Assembly: GCA_964636985.1 (NCBI GenBank)
Contig: CAZWSX010000068.1
Location: 1-11,768, forward strand
Length of the DNA: 11,768 nt
Source: CAZWSX01 sp964636985
GTDB lineage: Bacteria > Planctomycetota > Planctomycetia > Pirellulales > Pirellulaceae
Reading direction: 5' to 3'
Shown: piece by piece, positions 1-7,240 of the stretch
Position numbering within the stretch: the stretch's first letter is position 1
How the letters are laid out: each line of letters begins with the position of its first letter
Translations under genes and position numbers: made by a program
The notes under the pieces: generated by a model
Database searches by the model: none
What the model saw: the letters and a program-made list of their open reading frames with translations, nothing else
What the model was told of the DNA's origin: nothing

Positions 1-1
1 C

Positions 2-130
2 GGCTGTTGGGCTACAAAATATGAGGAGATAGCGCGCTTTCTCAACGCCGGAAATCTGTCCCTGAGGGATGGCATTGCCTTATACTTACAGGGGCATGGG
101 GTCCCTGCGGGCAGTCGTTGGAAAGCATGA
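2..130 (+). CDS. 3' end of an unidentified upstream gene (partial)
   Basis: This reading frame is open from the left edge of the window to a TGA at 128-130, about 42 codons; the other two plus-strand frames stop at 22-24 and 30-32. The translated tail is mixed in composition, with a helix-like stretch (KYEEIARFLNAGNLSLRDG) and a basic end (SRWKA). It lacks the Arg/Ser-rich bias of most shadow frames here. The strongest argument is the junction: the TGA overlaps the ATG at 127-129 of the next gene in an ATGA, a common sign of translational coupling. A run of 42 open codons can arise by chance, so the junction carries much of the weight. I do not recognise the family and cannot give a function. 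The true start lies outside the window. Confidence 0.55.
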   Translation, partial: GCWATKYEEIARFLNAGNLSLRDGIALYLQGHGVPAGSRWKA

Positions 131-3099
131 AATCACCCGATCCTACCTCCGCGAAGCCGTCGAATCCGGAAGAAGGCGGTCCCTCGGCTCCGCCTCCCAA
201 GGGGGCGAAGTCCGGCAATGGGGCTCAAGGCGGCGGCAAGCCGCAGGCTCCTGCAGGGAAATCACCCAGTCCCGCTAACCCAGCGGCGGTGCAGCCACCC
301 GCGGCGGTCGATGCCTCTCGCGCTCCGCCGTTAACGACGGATGGCCCCGCCCCCTCGAAATCGGCCAATAAGCCAGCACCTAGCTCTCCGATGGCGAAGT
401 TTCTGGAAGAAGCTGCGCCTATCGTCGCGGAGGAACGGGGAATAACTCCGCAAGCGGACTTTCTGCTCGAATCGCTCGCCGATCGTCTTGGCCTCTCGGA
501 AAAGGGGCGCGACGATGCCTTGGCCAAACTCAGATCGCAGTTCGAAGACTTGTCGCCCGAAGCAAAGGCCAAGTTGGCCAAGTTTCGCGAGGCGGTTAAG
601 CAAAACTTATTGCAACGTCAGACCGCCATTCTGACGGCCAAACGCGAGAAGGAACTTATCGAGCAGGCGGCGTCGAAGTTCGGCTTGGAACCGGCCCAGG
701 CTTCGCTTGCGGTCCGCGAGGCGGCAGCCGATATCGACGTCCGCTTTGTTCCACACGAAGAGGCGGTTCGTCACATCGAGAACTTGATTCGCGATCGCCT
801 CGACAAGCTCGGCTACTTGCCGACGGAAGTCGAAGGGATCTTGAAGAAGTCGGCTTATGAGTGGGGGATTTCGGCGGATGAATTCGCGGTGCTGGTCCAG
901 TCGAGCATGGACAAACACAGCGAGGAGGTTCGTAGCGAGCGGCGACGCCAAACGCTCTTTATCCAGGGTGTGGTCGGCACAATTATTGTCTCCGCGGTGG
1001 TTTTGATTGGCGTCATCGTGGCGCGCCAAGGCAACTGGAGCGACACCCGCGAAGCGAAGAGTGAGACATCGTCGAATACGACGTCGACGAGCGAAACAGT
1101 CGAGGTCAAACCCAAAAGCTCGTTCTGGGATGCGGATCTCATCGACGCGTACGACCGCTGGGCGAAAAGCCAGTCGCGCGCCGCGTCGATTCGTGAAACT
1201 CTGTCCTCGAATTCGCCAGACGAGCGTGCTAAGGGCTATCAGTCGTTCGCCGACGCCGTTGTGACGCAGAAAGCGGACGGAGCAAAAGCGGTCGAGACCT
1301 CTGTTCTGTGGCAGCGACTGTACGCGACCGATCCGGAAGAATCAGCGGCGAAGGCCTTGTGCGACGCCTCGATGGCCCGGTTGTCGTTGCCGCGACCGCT
1401 GACGCCCATCGAGCACAGTTCTGCACCGGGAATCAGCGTACTGCTCGATAGCTTGCTCAACGCGGCGAACACGAGTCTGGTCGCGCCCGAGCGACGCCAG
1501 CACTTGCGAGAAGCCCTGGCGAACGCGCTCAAGCTTCCGCCGCCGGCCGAGGAAATCCCCAAAGCCTGGGCCACGCAAGCCAGATCGGCCTTGGCGAAAC
1601 AATGGCTGACCGAACTGTCGCTGGCAGCCGACACGCAGCCATCGCTCGCGGCGCAGTGGACGCTGGCCTTGCGTTCCAGTGCCAGCGCCGCCCTGGCCGC
1701 CAACGAACGGACCGGCCTGGAAAACGAAATCGCCTTGCGAGCGGCGCAGACGCTCACCGCCAAGGACGATTGGGCGATCGTCGCGCGGCTGCTTTCGGAT
1801 GCGATCAACTCGCGCGACAACGATACGGTGCTGCGCGTGGTCGACGTGTACGAACGGACCCACTCGAAGTCGCTGTCCGAAGCTCTCTCGAGCAAACTGC
1901 TGACGCGGGTCGGTCTCGATTCAGCTGTCGCAACGGCGGATGTCGCCACCGAAGTCCGCAAGAAGTTGGGTGGCAAGAAATCGGCATCGTCTTCGTCGTC
2001 GGCCTCAGACTCGGGCGTGGATCGACAAGCACGCTGGCGAAAACTGGTCCGAGCGAACAACGCTGTCCGCGATCGCTCGTCGAACGAGTCGGAGGTTCTG
2101 CTTCGCGACACCGTGGCGCTGGCCCGGCTGGTGAACCTCGGCGAAGCACTTCGCCGAGGCGATTTGCATGGCGGATGGTTCGATAAGGCGGCTGGCGGCG
2201 AGATCACAATGGAGGCTGCTCCCGCCGAAGTTGAAGCGGTGGCCGTAGCGGTCGATCCCCTTTCCGAGTTGACGCCCCAGGAGCGAACTACTTTAAAGAA
2301 CTACAGCGCCGCCCTGGCTACTCCTAAGGATTTGGCGGTCTTGAAGCGGACGTCCTATTTGCACGCCATCTGCACGCTGTCGGATCGCGTCAACGATGTT
2401 CCCGCGGTCGAGGCCTACGGCATCGCCACCTACTTACTCATGCCCAAGGGAGCGGAAGAGGCGGATCAAGTGGCGCACAACGCCGAGAAGATCCGCAAGT
2501 GGCCGCGGTTGCAGATCGCATTGGCCGACGGTTGGAAGAACTCGGAACTCGACAAGCATCATTTGCATCAATTGTGGGTTACTTTTACGGCGACCGACGG
2601 CACGGTGTCGGATGTCCATACCAGCCGCCCTCGCCGCGAGTTGCAACAGTTGGCGCTGCGAACGCTTTCCGAATCGAGGGGCAAAGAAAAGCCCGAGTCG
2701 GCGATCGACGTGATCGCCGATCGCTTGGCCCAGCAGTATGTCGATCGCCTGCGTCTCCGCGCTGGTGAGATCGCGCCGCACGATGCCAAGGCAGGCGATG
2801 TCTTGGCGAGACTGTTGCCACGCGTTTTGGGAGTTGATGGGGCCGATGCGGAACAGGTAATTGCCGGGATTTCGCTCGCCGCGGACAACGACCTGCAAAA
2901 GGTGGCCCTCCTTCAACGTGCTATTATCCAACGCGAAGCGATGATTCTCACTCGCGTCAATTCATCGGCGTCGGGGAAGCTGCAGTCGCTCGTCGATGGT
3001 CTCGCCCTGCGTGATGCGCAGTCGGACAATGTCGTGAAGCAAATTCGCGATGGCGAGAACACGCTCCTCTCGATGCTGATGGCTGCGTACGAGGAATAA
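127..3099 (+). CDS. Large single-span membrane protein, function unknown
   Basis: The product is 990 residues from ATG 127; a TTG at 118 would add three. I prefer the ATG because it overlaps the upstream stop as ATGA. Residues 1-65 or so are rich in Pro, Ala, Ser and Lys, a disordered-type tail. Residues about 75-270 are helical and charged, with a short motif recurring (G-I/L-S/T/E at about 105, 122, 186 and 247). A basic patch (RRR at 272-274) precedes one hydrophobic segment at about 279-299, so the N-terminus should be cytoplasmic and the C-terminus outside. A Ser/Thr-rich linker (305-324) leads to about 660 helix-rich residues resembling repeat scaffolds, broken by a Ser-rich linker near 618-627. 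There is no cleavable signal peptide and no catalytic motif that I recognise. The next gene starts one base after its stop, so the two are probably co-translated. A scaffold or envelope-spanning role is inference only. Confidence 0.9.
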   Translation: MKSPDPTSAKPSNPEEGGPSAPPPKGAKSGNGAQGGGKPQAPAGKSPSPANPAAVQPPAAVDASRAPPLTTDGPAPSKSANKPAPSSPMAKFLEEAAPIVAEERGITPQADFLLESLADRLGLSEKGRDDALAKLRSQFEDLSPEAKAKLAKFREAVKQNLLQRQTAILTAKREKELIEQAASKFGLEPAQASLAVREAAADIDVRFVPHEEAVRHIENLIRDRLDKLGYLPTEVEGILKKSAYEWGISADEFAVLVQSSMDKHSEEVRSERRRQTLFIQGVVGTIIVSAVVLIGVIVARQGNWSDTREAKSETSSNTTSTSETVEVKPKSSFWDADLIDAYDRWAKSQSRAASIRETLSSNSPDERAKGYQSFADAVVTQKADGAKAVETSVLWQRLYATDPEESAAKALCDASMARLSLPRPLTPIEHSSAPGISVLLDSLLNAANTSLVAPERRQHLREALANALKLPPPAEEIPKAWATQARSALAKQWLTELSLAADTQPSLAAQWTLALRSSASAALAANERTGLENEIALRAAQTLTAKDDWAIVARLLSDAINSRDNDTVLRVVDVYERTHSKSLSEALSSKLLTRVGLDSAVATADVATEVRKKLGGKKSASSSSSASDSGVDRQARWRKLVRANNAVRDRSSNESEVLLRDTVALARLVNLGEALRRGDLHGGWFDKAAGGEITMEAAPAEVEAVAVAVDPLSELTPQERTTLKNYSAALATPKDLAVLKRTSYLHAICTLSDRVNDVPAVEAYGIATYLLMPKGAEEADQVAHNAEKIRKWPRLQIALADGWKNSELDKHHLHQLWVTFTATDGTVSDVHTSRPRRELQQLALRTLSESRGKEKPESAIDVIADRLAQQYVDRLRLRAGEIAPHDAKAGDVLARLLPRVLGVDGADAEQVIAGISLAADNDLQKVALLQRAIIQREAMILTRVNSSASGKLQSLVDGLALRDAQSDNVVKQIRDGENTLLSMLMAAYEE
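3091..3095 (+). promoter_or_regulatory. Ribosome binding site inside the preceding gene's end
   Basis: GAGGA lies five bases before the ATG at 3101 and inside the last codons of the upstream gene. With the one-base gap between stop and start, it supports coupled translation and fixes the start of the exported protein. Confidence 0.6.
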
Positions 3100-3100
3100 G

Positions 3101-4024
3101 ATGCGGTGGCAAACCTTCACGAGTCTCAGCACAGCTATCGGGCATTTTTTGCCGATTGTTTTGGTATTCATGGCTTGCGCACCATCGTTGCAAGCGGCGA
3201 TTGTGATTACGACTGACAGCGAAGAACCTCTTTTGGGCTACGCCGTCGAGCGCCCCAACGGCTACGTGATCTCGACATCGAATCGCAGCGACGCCAAGAC
3301 GACCTTGATTGCCAAGGACAAGATTGTCGAAGTCATTCCGACCGTTTCGTACGAGCGGCTGGCCAAACTATCGGCAGCCGATCCCGAAGGATGTTTCCGC
3401 TACGCCGACGAGTTGTTCGCGATGAATCGCGACCCGGAGGCTCGCGATACGGCCATTCGGCTTTATCTGATCGCCGGCCGCGCGGCACCCGACAAGTTTG
3501 CCCGCAGTGCTGTTCTCTCGTTACAGCGCCTGGCGGCTGACGGGAAAGCGGCAAAACGAGTCGCCGCGTTTGGCATGATGAACCGGTGGATTACGGCGGA
3601 CGTTGTGGTCACTCCGGACGTCGAGGTGATCAAGCCCCCCGTGCCGCAAGAGTTGCTCAAAGTATTGCGACCCCTCAAGCAAGGCAAGAAAGCCGCCGCC
3701 ATGCGAGCCTGGAAGGCGTCGCCTGCGGCCGCCGAACAACTGAAGCGGTATCCGCTGCGGATGACCAGTGAGGACATGCGCGAGGCGTTGGAGGCCGACG
3801 TTCTCAATTCGCGGCAATTGACTCGCATTGTAGCGCTGGAAGTCGCTATCGAAGAGGAAGGGGAACCAGTCCAGAAGACCGCCGCGGATTCGCAGCCATG
3901 GAGTGGACAGCTAGTCCGTTCCAAGGCGGCCAGTGTTCGGCCGCTTTCGTGGGAATCGCTGTTCGACGGCATCGATCCCCGCGACGATCAATTTCGCGAT
4001 GGCGCGTGGAAGGGCAGCCGCTAA
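3101..4024 (+). CDS. Exported protein of unknown function
   Basis: The product is 307 residues. The N-terminus has a hydrophobic core (about residues 16-27) and a likely signal peptidase I site after SLQA (A32), so the mature protein should be in the periplasm or outside. A cysteine at 26 follows FMA, a poor lipobox, so a lipoprotein is less likely. Residues about 33-80 alternate hydrophobic and polar residues as in a small beta domain (GYAVERPNGYVIS, then IAKDKIVEVIP). Residues about 85-160 look like paired helices of a TPR- or Sel1-like scaffold (FRYADELFAMNRDPEARDTA). The rest is charged and helical. I recognise no enzyme motif. The start is supported by GAGGA five bases upstream and a one-base gap from the preceding gene. 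An interaction with the extracytoplasmic part of that membrane protein is a reasonable inference. The stop abuts the stop of the convergent dehydrogenase gene. Confidence 0.88.
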   Translation: MRWQTFTSLSTAIGHFLPIVLVFMACAPSLQAAIVITTDSEEPLLGYAVERPNGYVISTSNRSDAKTTLIAKDKIVEVIPTVSYERLAKLSAADPEGCFRYADELFAMNRDPEARDTAIRLYLIAGRAAPDKFARSAVLSLQRLAADGKAAKRVAAFGMMNRWITADVVVTPDVEVIKPPVPQELLKVLRPLKQGKKAAAMRAWKASPAAAEQLKRYPLRMTSEDMREALEADVLNSRQLTRIVALEVAIEEEGEPVQKTAADSQPWSGQLVRSKAASVRPLSWESLFDGIDPRDDQFRDGAWKGSR

Positions 4025-4032
4025 TTACGGCT
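4016..4032. terminator. Small hairpin spanning two touching stop codons
   Basis: AGCCG (4016-4020) and CGGCT (4028-4032) form a five-base GC-rich stem around a seven-base loop. The loop holds both stop codons of the convergent genes (TAATTA, 4022-4027). It could act in both directions, but there is no T tract on either side, so it is at best a weak or Rho-assisted terminator. Confidence 0.3.
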
Positions 4033-7000
4033 TCGGAATTCGGCCATCCAGGTAGCGCCACTCTTTTACAAAGTAGACGACGTCGGCCATCTCGCTTGGC
4101 GAGATGACCCGTTCGATTCCTTCGGGCATTAGCGACTTGCCGGTGGGGATGATTTCTTCGACTTCCTCGCGGGCGAGCGTCACGATCACGCCTTGCTGCT
4201 GCTTGATGGTGATGGCCGATGAAGTTTCGCTCGTCAAAATGCCCGTCAGCGTGCGGCCGTCGGTCGTCGCGCACGAGTAGCCGACGAAGTTGGCGTCGAT
4301 GGCGCGATTAGGTTCCAGGATGTCGAGCAGGACCTGTTCGTGCGATTTGGTTCGCAGGTCACTGATATCGGGGCCGACATTGACGCCGAGCGTATCGATC
4401 TTGTGGCACTGGGCGCAGTTCTTTTGGAAGACCGCTTTGCCCCTCGCCGGTTGCGGATCGGCTGAGAGTGCCGCCTTGTATTTGGCGACCAAAGCGTCCC
4501 GTTCGGGCCCGCTGGGTGGCGCCCACAGTTTGTTTGCGCGCTCCCGAATCCCTTGGTCACCCGAGGTCATTAGTCGCTGGATCGTGGAGGGTTCTACAAA
4601 CCCGGACGGGATTTCTTGCGACTCCACCTTGGTGAGCAGCATGTCGATGCGATCGCCGCGCATCAACAGACCGTCGTAGATGGTTTTGGTCATCGCCGGC
4701 GTTTGGGTTTTGAGCGAGTCGGCCAGTTCTCGCCATTGTTCGAGCGTTCCATGCCGTGCCAATCCGCGCAAAGCCGCTTGGCGAGCAGGCAATTCCTTGT
4801 GTTCGCGGGCGATCTTAAAGAGCAACTCGGCCTTATCGGGGAACAGCGTCAGCAATTCGATCGCTTTGGCGAGATCGAACGAGGAATCGTCTTTCTCGCC
4901 GGCGGCCGCGACCAGTTGGTATATCCACGTCTCAGCGTTGAAGGAAGGCTCGATTTTGGCCAGGAGAGCGAGGCCGCCTGCCACGTTTCCATCGCGCCTC
5001 GCGAGCCCCGTGCAGAGCCCGGCGAACAATGCACGCGAGGCCGCATTCTTGGGAGCGTCTGCCTTGGCCAATTGCTTGAGGATGGCGACATGGTCGGGAA
5101 TGGACGCTCGATCGGCGTTCGCCAGGGCTGGCCAATCGGTGCGGCTGCCTAGGACGATCGCCATGTCTTCGATGAGCGCCAGTGGCGGATTTGCTGTTTT
5201 GCTGGCCAGCAGTTCGACCAACCATTGCGGCCGCTCGCTACGGGCCGCGGACACTAGCGCGATGCGTTGTGTCCACGGATCGTCGGCCACTTCGGCCAGC
5301 ACTGCCGTGTCGCCTGGCCAACCGGTGCCGGCATCGTTACCCCAGGAGAGGAGCTTTTGGCCTAGGAGTTCCTGATGTTTGGCGAGTTCTTTCCAGATCG
5401 AAGCTCGCAAGTCAACGACTGTCTTGGGATTTGATCGCCACTGCGGGACAACTCCCTCAGAAAAAATCATGACATTCCGCATCGCGCCGACCCACCGAGA
5501 TCGCGAGATGCGATCGTCGTTGCTCCATTGGGAGGCCAAGCGAAAGGCGGCCTTGAAGTGCTCGCCGCGCAATGCCCTGAGGCCGTTTAAAGTTGCCAAG
5601 ACGTGGGTTAGTCCCTCCGGCGAGAGATCGCCAGGAAGTTTTTCGATCAGTTCGAGATAGCTTTTGTCTTGTGATTGAACGATGAGCCGCTGGGCCGTCT
5701 CGCGGTGCCACGCGTTGGGCGAGTTGAGCAGCGCGACGAGCTTTTGTTTGTCGAGTGCAGCAGGCCAAGGTGCAACCGCGCGGTCCTCCTTGGCTTTGCT
5801 GCGAATCCGCCAGATGCGGCCGCGGTCGTCGCCCCAGCGTTCGTCGGGACGATTCTTGAGTTCGGGCGGCACCCATTCCGGATGCTCAATCACGGCCCGG
5901 TACATGTCGACGACATATAGGTTGCCGTCGGGACCATTTTCGACCACGACGGGGCGGAACCACTCGTCGGTTGTGGCGAGGAACTCGCGTCCCTCGAAAA
6001 GCGGTTTGCTTTTGAAGGTGGCTCCGCTCGATTCGATGCGTTCGGCGTGCACCAGGTTGCCCGTTGGATCACACGTGAACACACATCCCTTGTAGTCAGG
6101 CAAGGCGTCGCCGCGATAAAAATTCACGCCGCAAGCCGCGGTGAATTGCCCTTCGTGCAAGTTTGAGGTGGTCCACGTCTTGCTAATCGGGAAAATCCGG
6201 CTGTTCTCCGCGAAGGCCGCCACCTTTTCGACGACACCTGGCAAGGCCACGCCTTTGGCTTGGTTCAGGTAGCGTTCCTCGATCACGATGTGGTCGACGG
6301 GGATCCGGTTGCTGCAAACAAAACGGTTGCCGAAGTCGTCGAAGCTGAGCCCGAATTGGCCGTCGCCGCTGATTGCTTCGAAGTCGCTGCTGTTGGGATC
6401 GAAGCGGAAATCGTGCCGCAGGATATCGACTTCCTTTTCGCCCGAAGCATCGTCGGGGCTCGCTTTTTGATAGTCCGCCGGGCGTCGGATTTTGCCGCCC
6501 TGCAATCCGCTGGCAATGTAAAAATGGTTATCGAGGGCGAAGCGTGGGTGGTTTGCCCGCAGTTGGCTGTTCTTTTCGGAAAAGCCTTCGAAGAGATCGA
6601 TCCGCTGATCGGCCTTGCGATCGTTATCGGTGTCTCGCAAGAAGAGCACGCGGCCTGAGATGGTGACGATCGCGCCGTCCTTCCACGGCTGCACGCCAGT
6701 GATGAAGAGGAGTTTGTCGGCGAAGACCACGGGATCGGTGTAGCGGCCGTCGCCATCGGCGTCGGTGAGCGTCACGATCCGCGACATGGGCGGGCCGCCG
6801 TCTTTTGGACCAAGCGGATAGTCGCGCATCTCGACCACCCAAAGGCGGCCGTGTTCGTCGAAGCGGATATCGATGGGGTCGACGACATCGGGCTCGCAGG
6901 CGACGAGTTCGATGCGCAAATCGTCAGGCAACTTGAACCGCTTCACGGCTTCCATCGGCGAGAACGGACCCGACTCGCGCTGGTCAACCGGTGGCTGCTG

Positions 7001-7078
7001 GGCCGAGCACAGCCCGGCCAGAATAGAGACGGTGCCCATCAGCAAGGCTGCAATTTGGAATCGACAGACGCGAAGCAT
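4025..7078 (-). CDS. Exported PVC-type dehydrogenase with C-terminal cytochrome c domain
   Basis: The product is 1017 residues from ATG 7078; an in-frame ATG at 7105 would add nine. I prefer 7078 because GGGAG lies eight bases upstream and the protein then opens with a compact signal peptide (MLRVCR, hydrophobic core, cleavage near GLCSA-QQ). Residues about 40-430 match the Pirellula/Verrucomicrobium membrane-bound dehydrogenase propeller (TIGR02604 type), with Asp-rich loops DADGDGRYTD (106-115) and DTDNDRKAD (149-157) and the family signature VDMYRAVIEHP around 392. Residues about 435-860 are HEAT-like helical repeats. Residues about 865-1012 are the TIGR02603-type haem domain: CAQCH (C888, C891, H892), NVGPDIS, and SLMPEG with M984 as likely sixth haem ligand. 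The protein probably oxidises a sugar or alcohol outside the cytoplasm and passes electrons to its haem. The substrate and any quinone cofactor are unknown. It diverges from an exported oxidoreductase gene. Confidence 0.96.
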   Translation of the reverse strand: MLRVCRFQIAALLMGTVSILAGLCSAQQPPVDQRESGPFSPMEAVKRFKLPDDLRIELVACEPDVVDPIDIRFDEHGRLWVVEMRDYPLGPKDGGPPMSRIVTLTDADGDGRYTDPVVFADKLLFITGVQPWKDGAIVTISGRVLFLRDTDNDRKADQRIDLFEGFSEKNSQLRANHPRFALDNHFYIASGLQGGKIRRPADYQKASPDDASGEKEVDILRHDFRFDPNSSDFEAISGDGQFGLSFDDFGNRFVCSNRIPVDHIVIEERYLNQAKGVALPGVVEKVAAFAENSRIFPISKTWTTSNLHEGQFTAACGVNFYRGDALPDYKGCVFTCDPTGNLVHAERIESSGATFKSKPLFEGREFLATTDEWFRPVVVENGPDGNLYVVDMYRAVIEHPEWVPPELKNRPDERWGDDRGRIWRIRSKAKEDRAVAPWPAALDKQKLVALLNSPNAWHRETAQRLIVQSQDKSYLELIEKLPGDLSPEGLTHVLATLNGLRALRGEHFKAAFRLASQWSNDDRISRSRWVGAMRNVMIFSEGVVPQWRSNPKTVVDLRASIWKELAKHQELLGQKLLSWGNDAGTGWPGDTAVLAEVADDPWTQRIALVSAARSERPQWLVELLASKTANPPLALIEDMAIVLGSRTDWPALANADRASIPDHVAILKQLAKADAPKNAASRALFAGLCTGLARRDGNVAGGLALLAKIEPSFNAETWIYQLVAAAGEKDDSSFDLAKAIELLTLFPDKAELLFKIAREHKELPARQAALRGLARHGTLEQWRELADSLKTQTPAMTKTIYDGLLMRGDRIDMLLTKVESQEIPSGFVEPSTIQRLMTSGDQGIRERANKLWAPPSGPERDALVAKYKAALSADPQPARGKAVFQKNCAQCHKIDTLGVNVGPDISDLRTKSHEQVLLDILEPNRAIDANFVGYSCATTDGRTLTGILTSETSSAITIKQQQGVIVTLAREEVEEIIPTGKSLMPEGIERVISPSEMADVVYFVKEWRYLDGRIPKP

Positions 7079-7086
7079 CACTTTCA

Positions 7087-7091
7087 CTCCC
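7087..7091 (-). promoter_or_regulatory. Ribosome binding site deciding the dehydrogenase start
   Basis: On the minus strand GGGAG lies eight bases before the ATG at 7078. The alternative ATG at 7105 has only GAGAG one base away, too close to act normally. This favours the shorter protein. Confidence 0.5.
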
Positions 7092-7228
7092 AACGGATGC
7101 GACATACTCTCGTGCGTTCATCGAGTTTAACCAGCTGGCTCTCCCTTCGCTCGCATTTGCACAAATTCCGGGTAACAATGTGGCGATGGTCTTAGACCTG
7201 TTCCTCCGTGATTTCTGACCTTCGTTTC

Positions 7229-7232
7229 GAGG
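7229..7232 (+). promoter_or_regulatory. Ribosome binding site for the Tat-exported oxidoreductase
   Basis: GAGG lies eight bases before the ATG at 7241. It supports that ATG over the in-frame GTG at 7208, which would place eleven residues ahead of the Tat signal. Confidence 0.5.
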
Positions 7233-7240
7233 TTGTCGAT

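Larger units (their letters stand above)
7079..7240. promoter_or_regulatory. Divergent intergenic region with two palindromes
   Basis: This stretch separates two genes transcribed away from each other, so it must hold promoters for both. It contains an eight-base palindrome CCAGCTGG (7131-7138) and GGTCTTAGACC (7188-7198), which has five-base arms around one base. Either could be an operator half-site. I see no convincing -35/-10 pair in either direction: TTGCAC at 7157-7162 has no -10 at the right distance. Binding factor unknown. Confidence 0.4.

Noticed and set aside
81..86. TATACT, a possible -10 box before the large membrane protein gene
   Set aside because: No usable -35 lies 16-18 bases upstream, and the position falls inside the probable upstream reading frame.
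89..107. CAGGG/CCCTG inverted repeat with a nine-base loop
   Set aside because: It is short, has no T run, and lies within the probable coding tail of the upstream gene.
1239..2207. Long minus-strand open frame of 322 codons
   Set aside because: Its product is Ser/Arg/Ala-rich without motifs, and it lies wholly opposite the well-supported membrane protein gene, so it is a shadow of that gene's codon bias.
3170..3178. Possible lipobox (FMAC) in the exported 307-residue protein
   Set aside because: Position -3 is Phe and -2 is Met, both atypical, and a better signal peptidase I site follows after residue 32.
4616..5375. Plus-strand open frames opposite the dehydrogenase
   Set aside because: They mirror the helical-repeat part of the dehydrogenase, lack family motifs and have no ribosome binding site.
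7157..7162. TTGCAC as a -35 box for the oxidoreductase gene
   Set aside because: The bases 17 downstream (GTGGCG) do not resemble a -10 box.
7208..7240. GTG start at 7208 for the oxidoreductase
   Set aside because: It would put eleven residues ahead of the Tat motif; the ATG at 7241 has its own GAGG site and gives a normal Tat signal.
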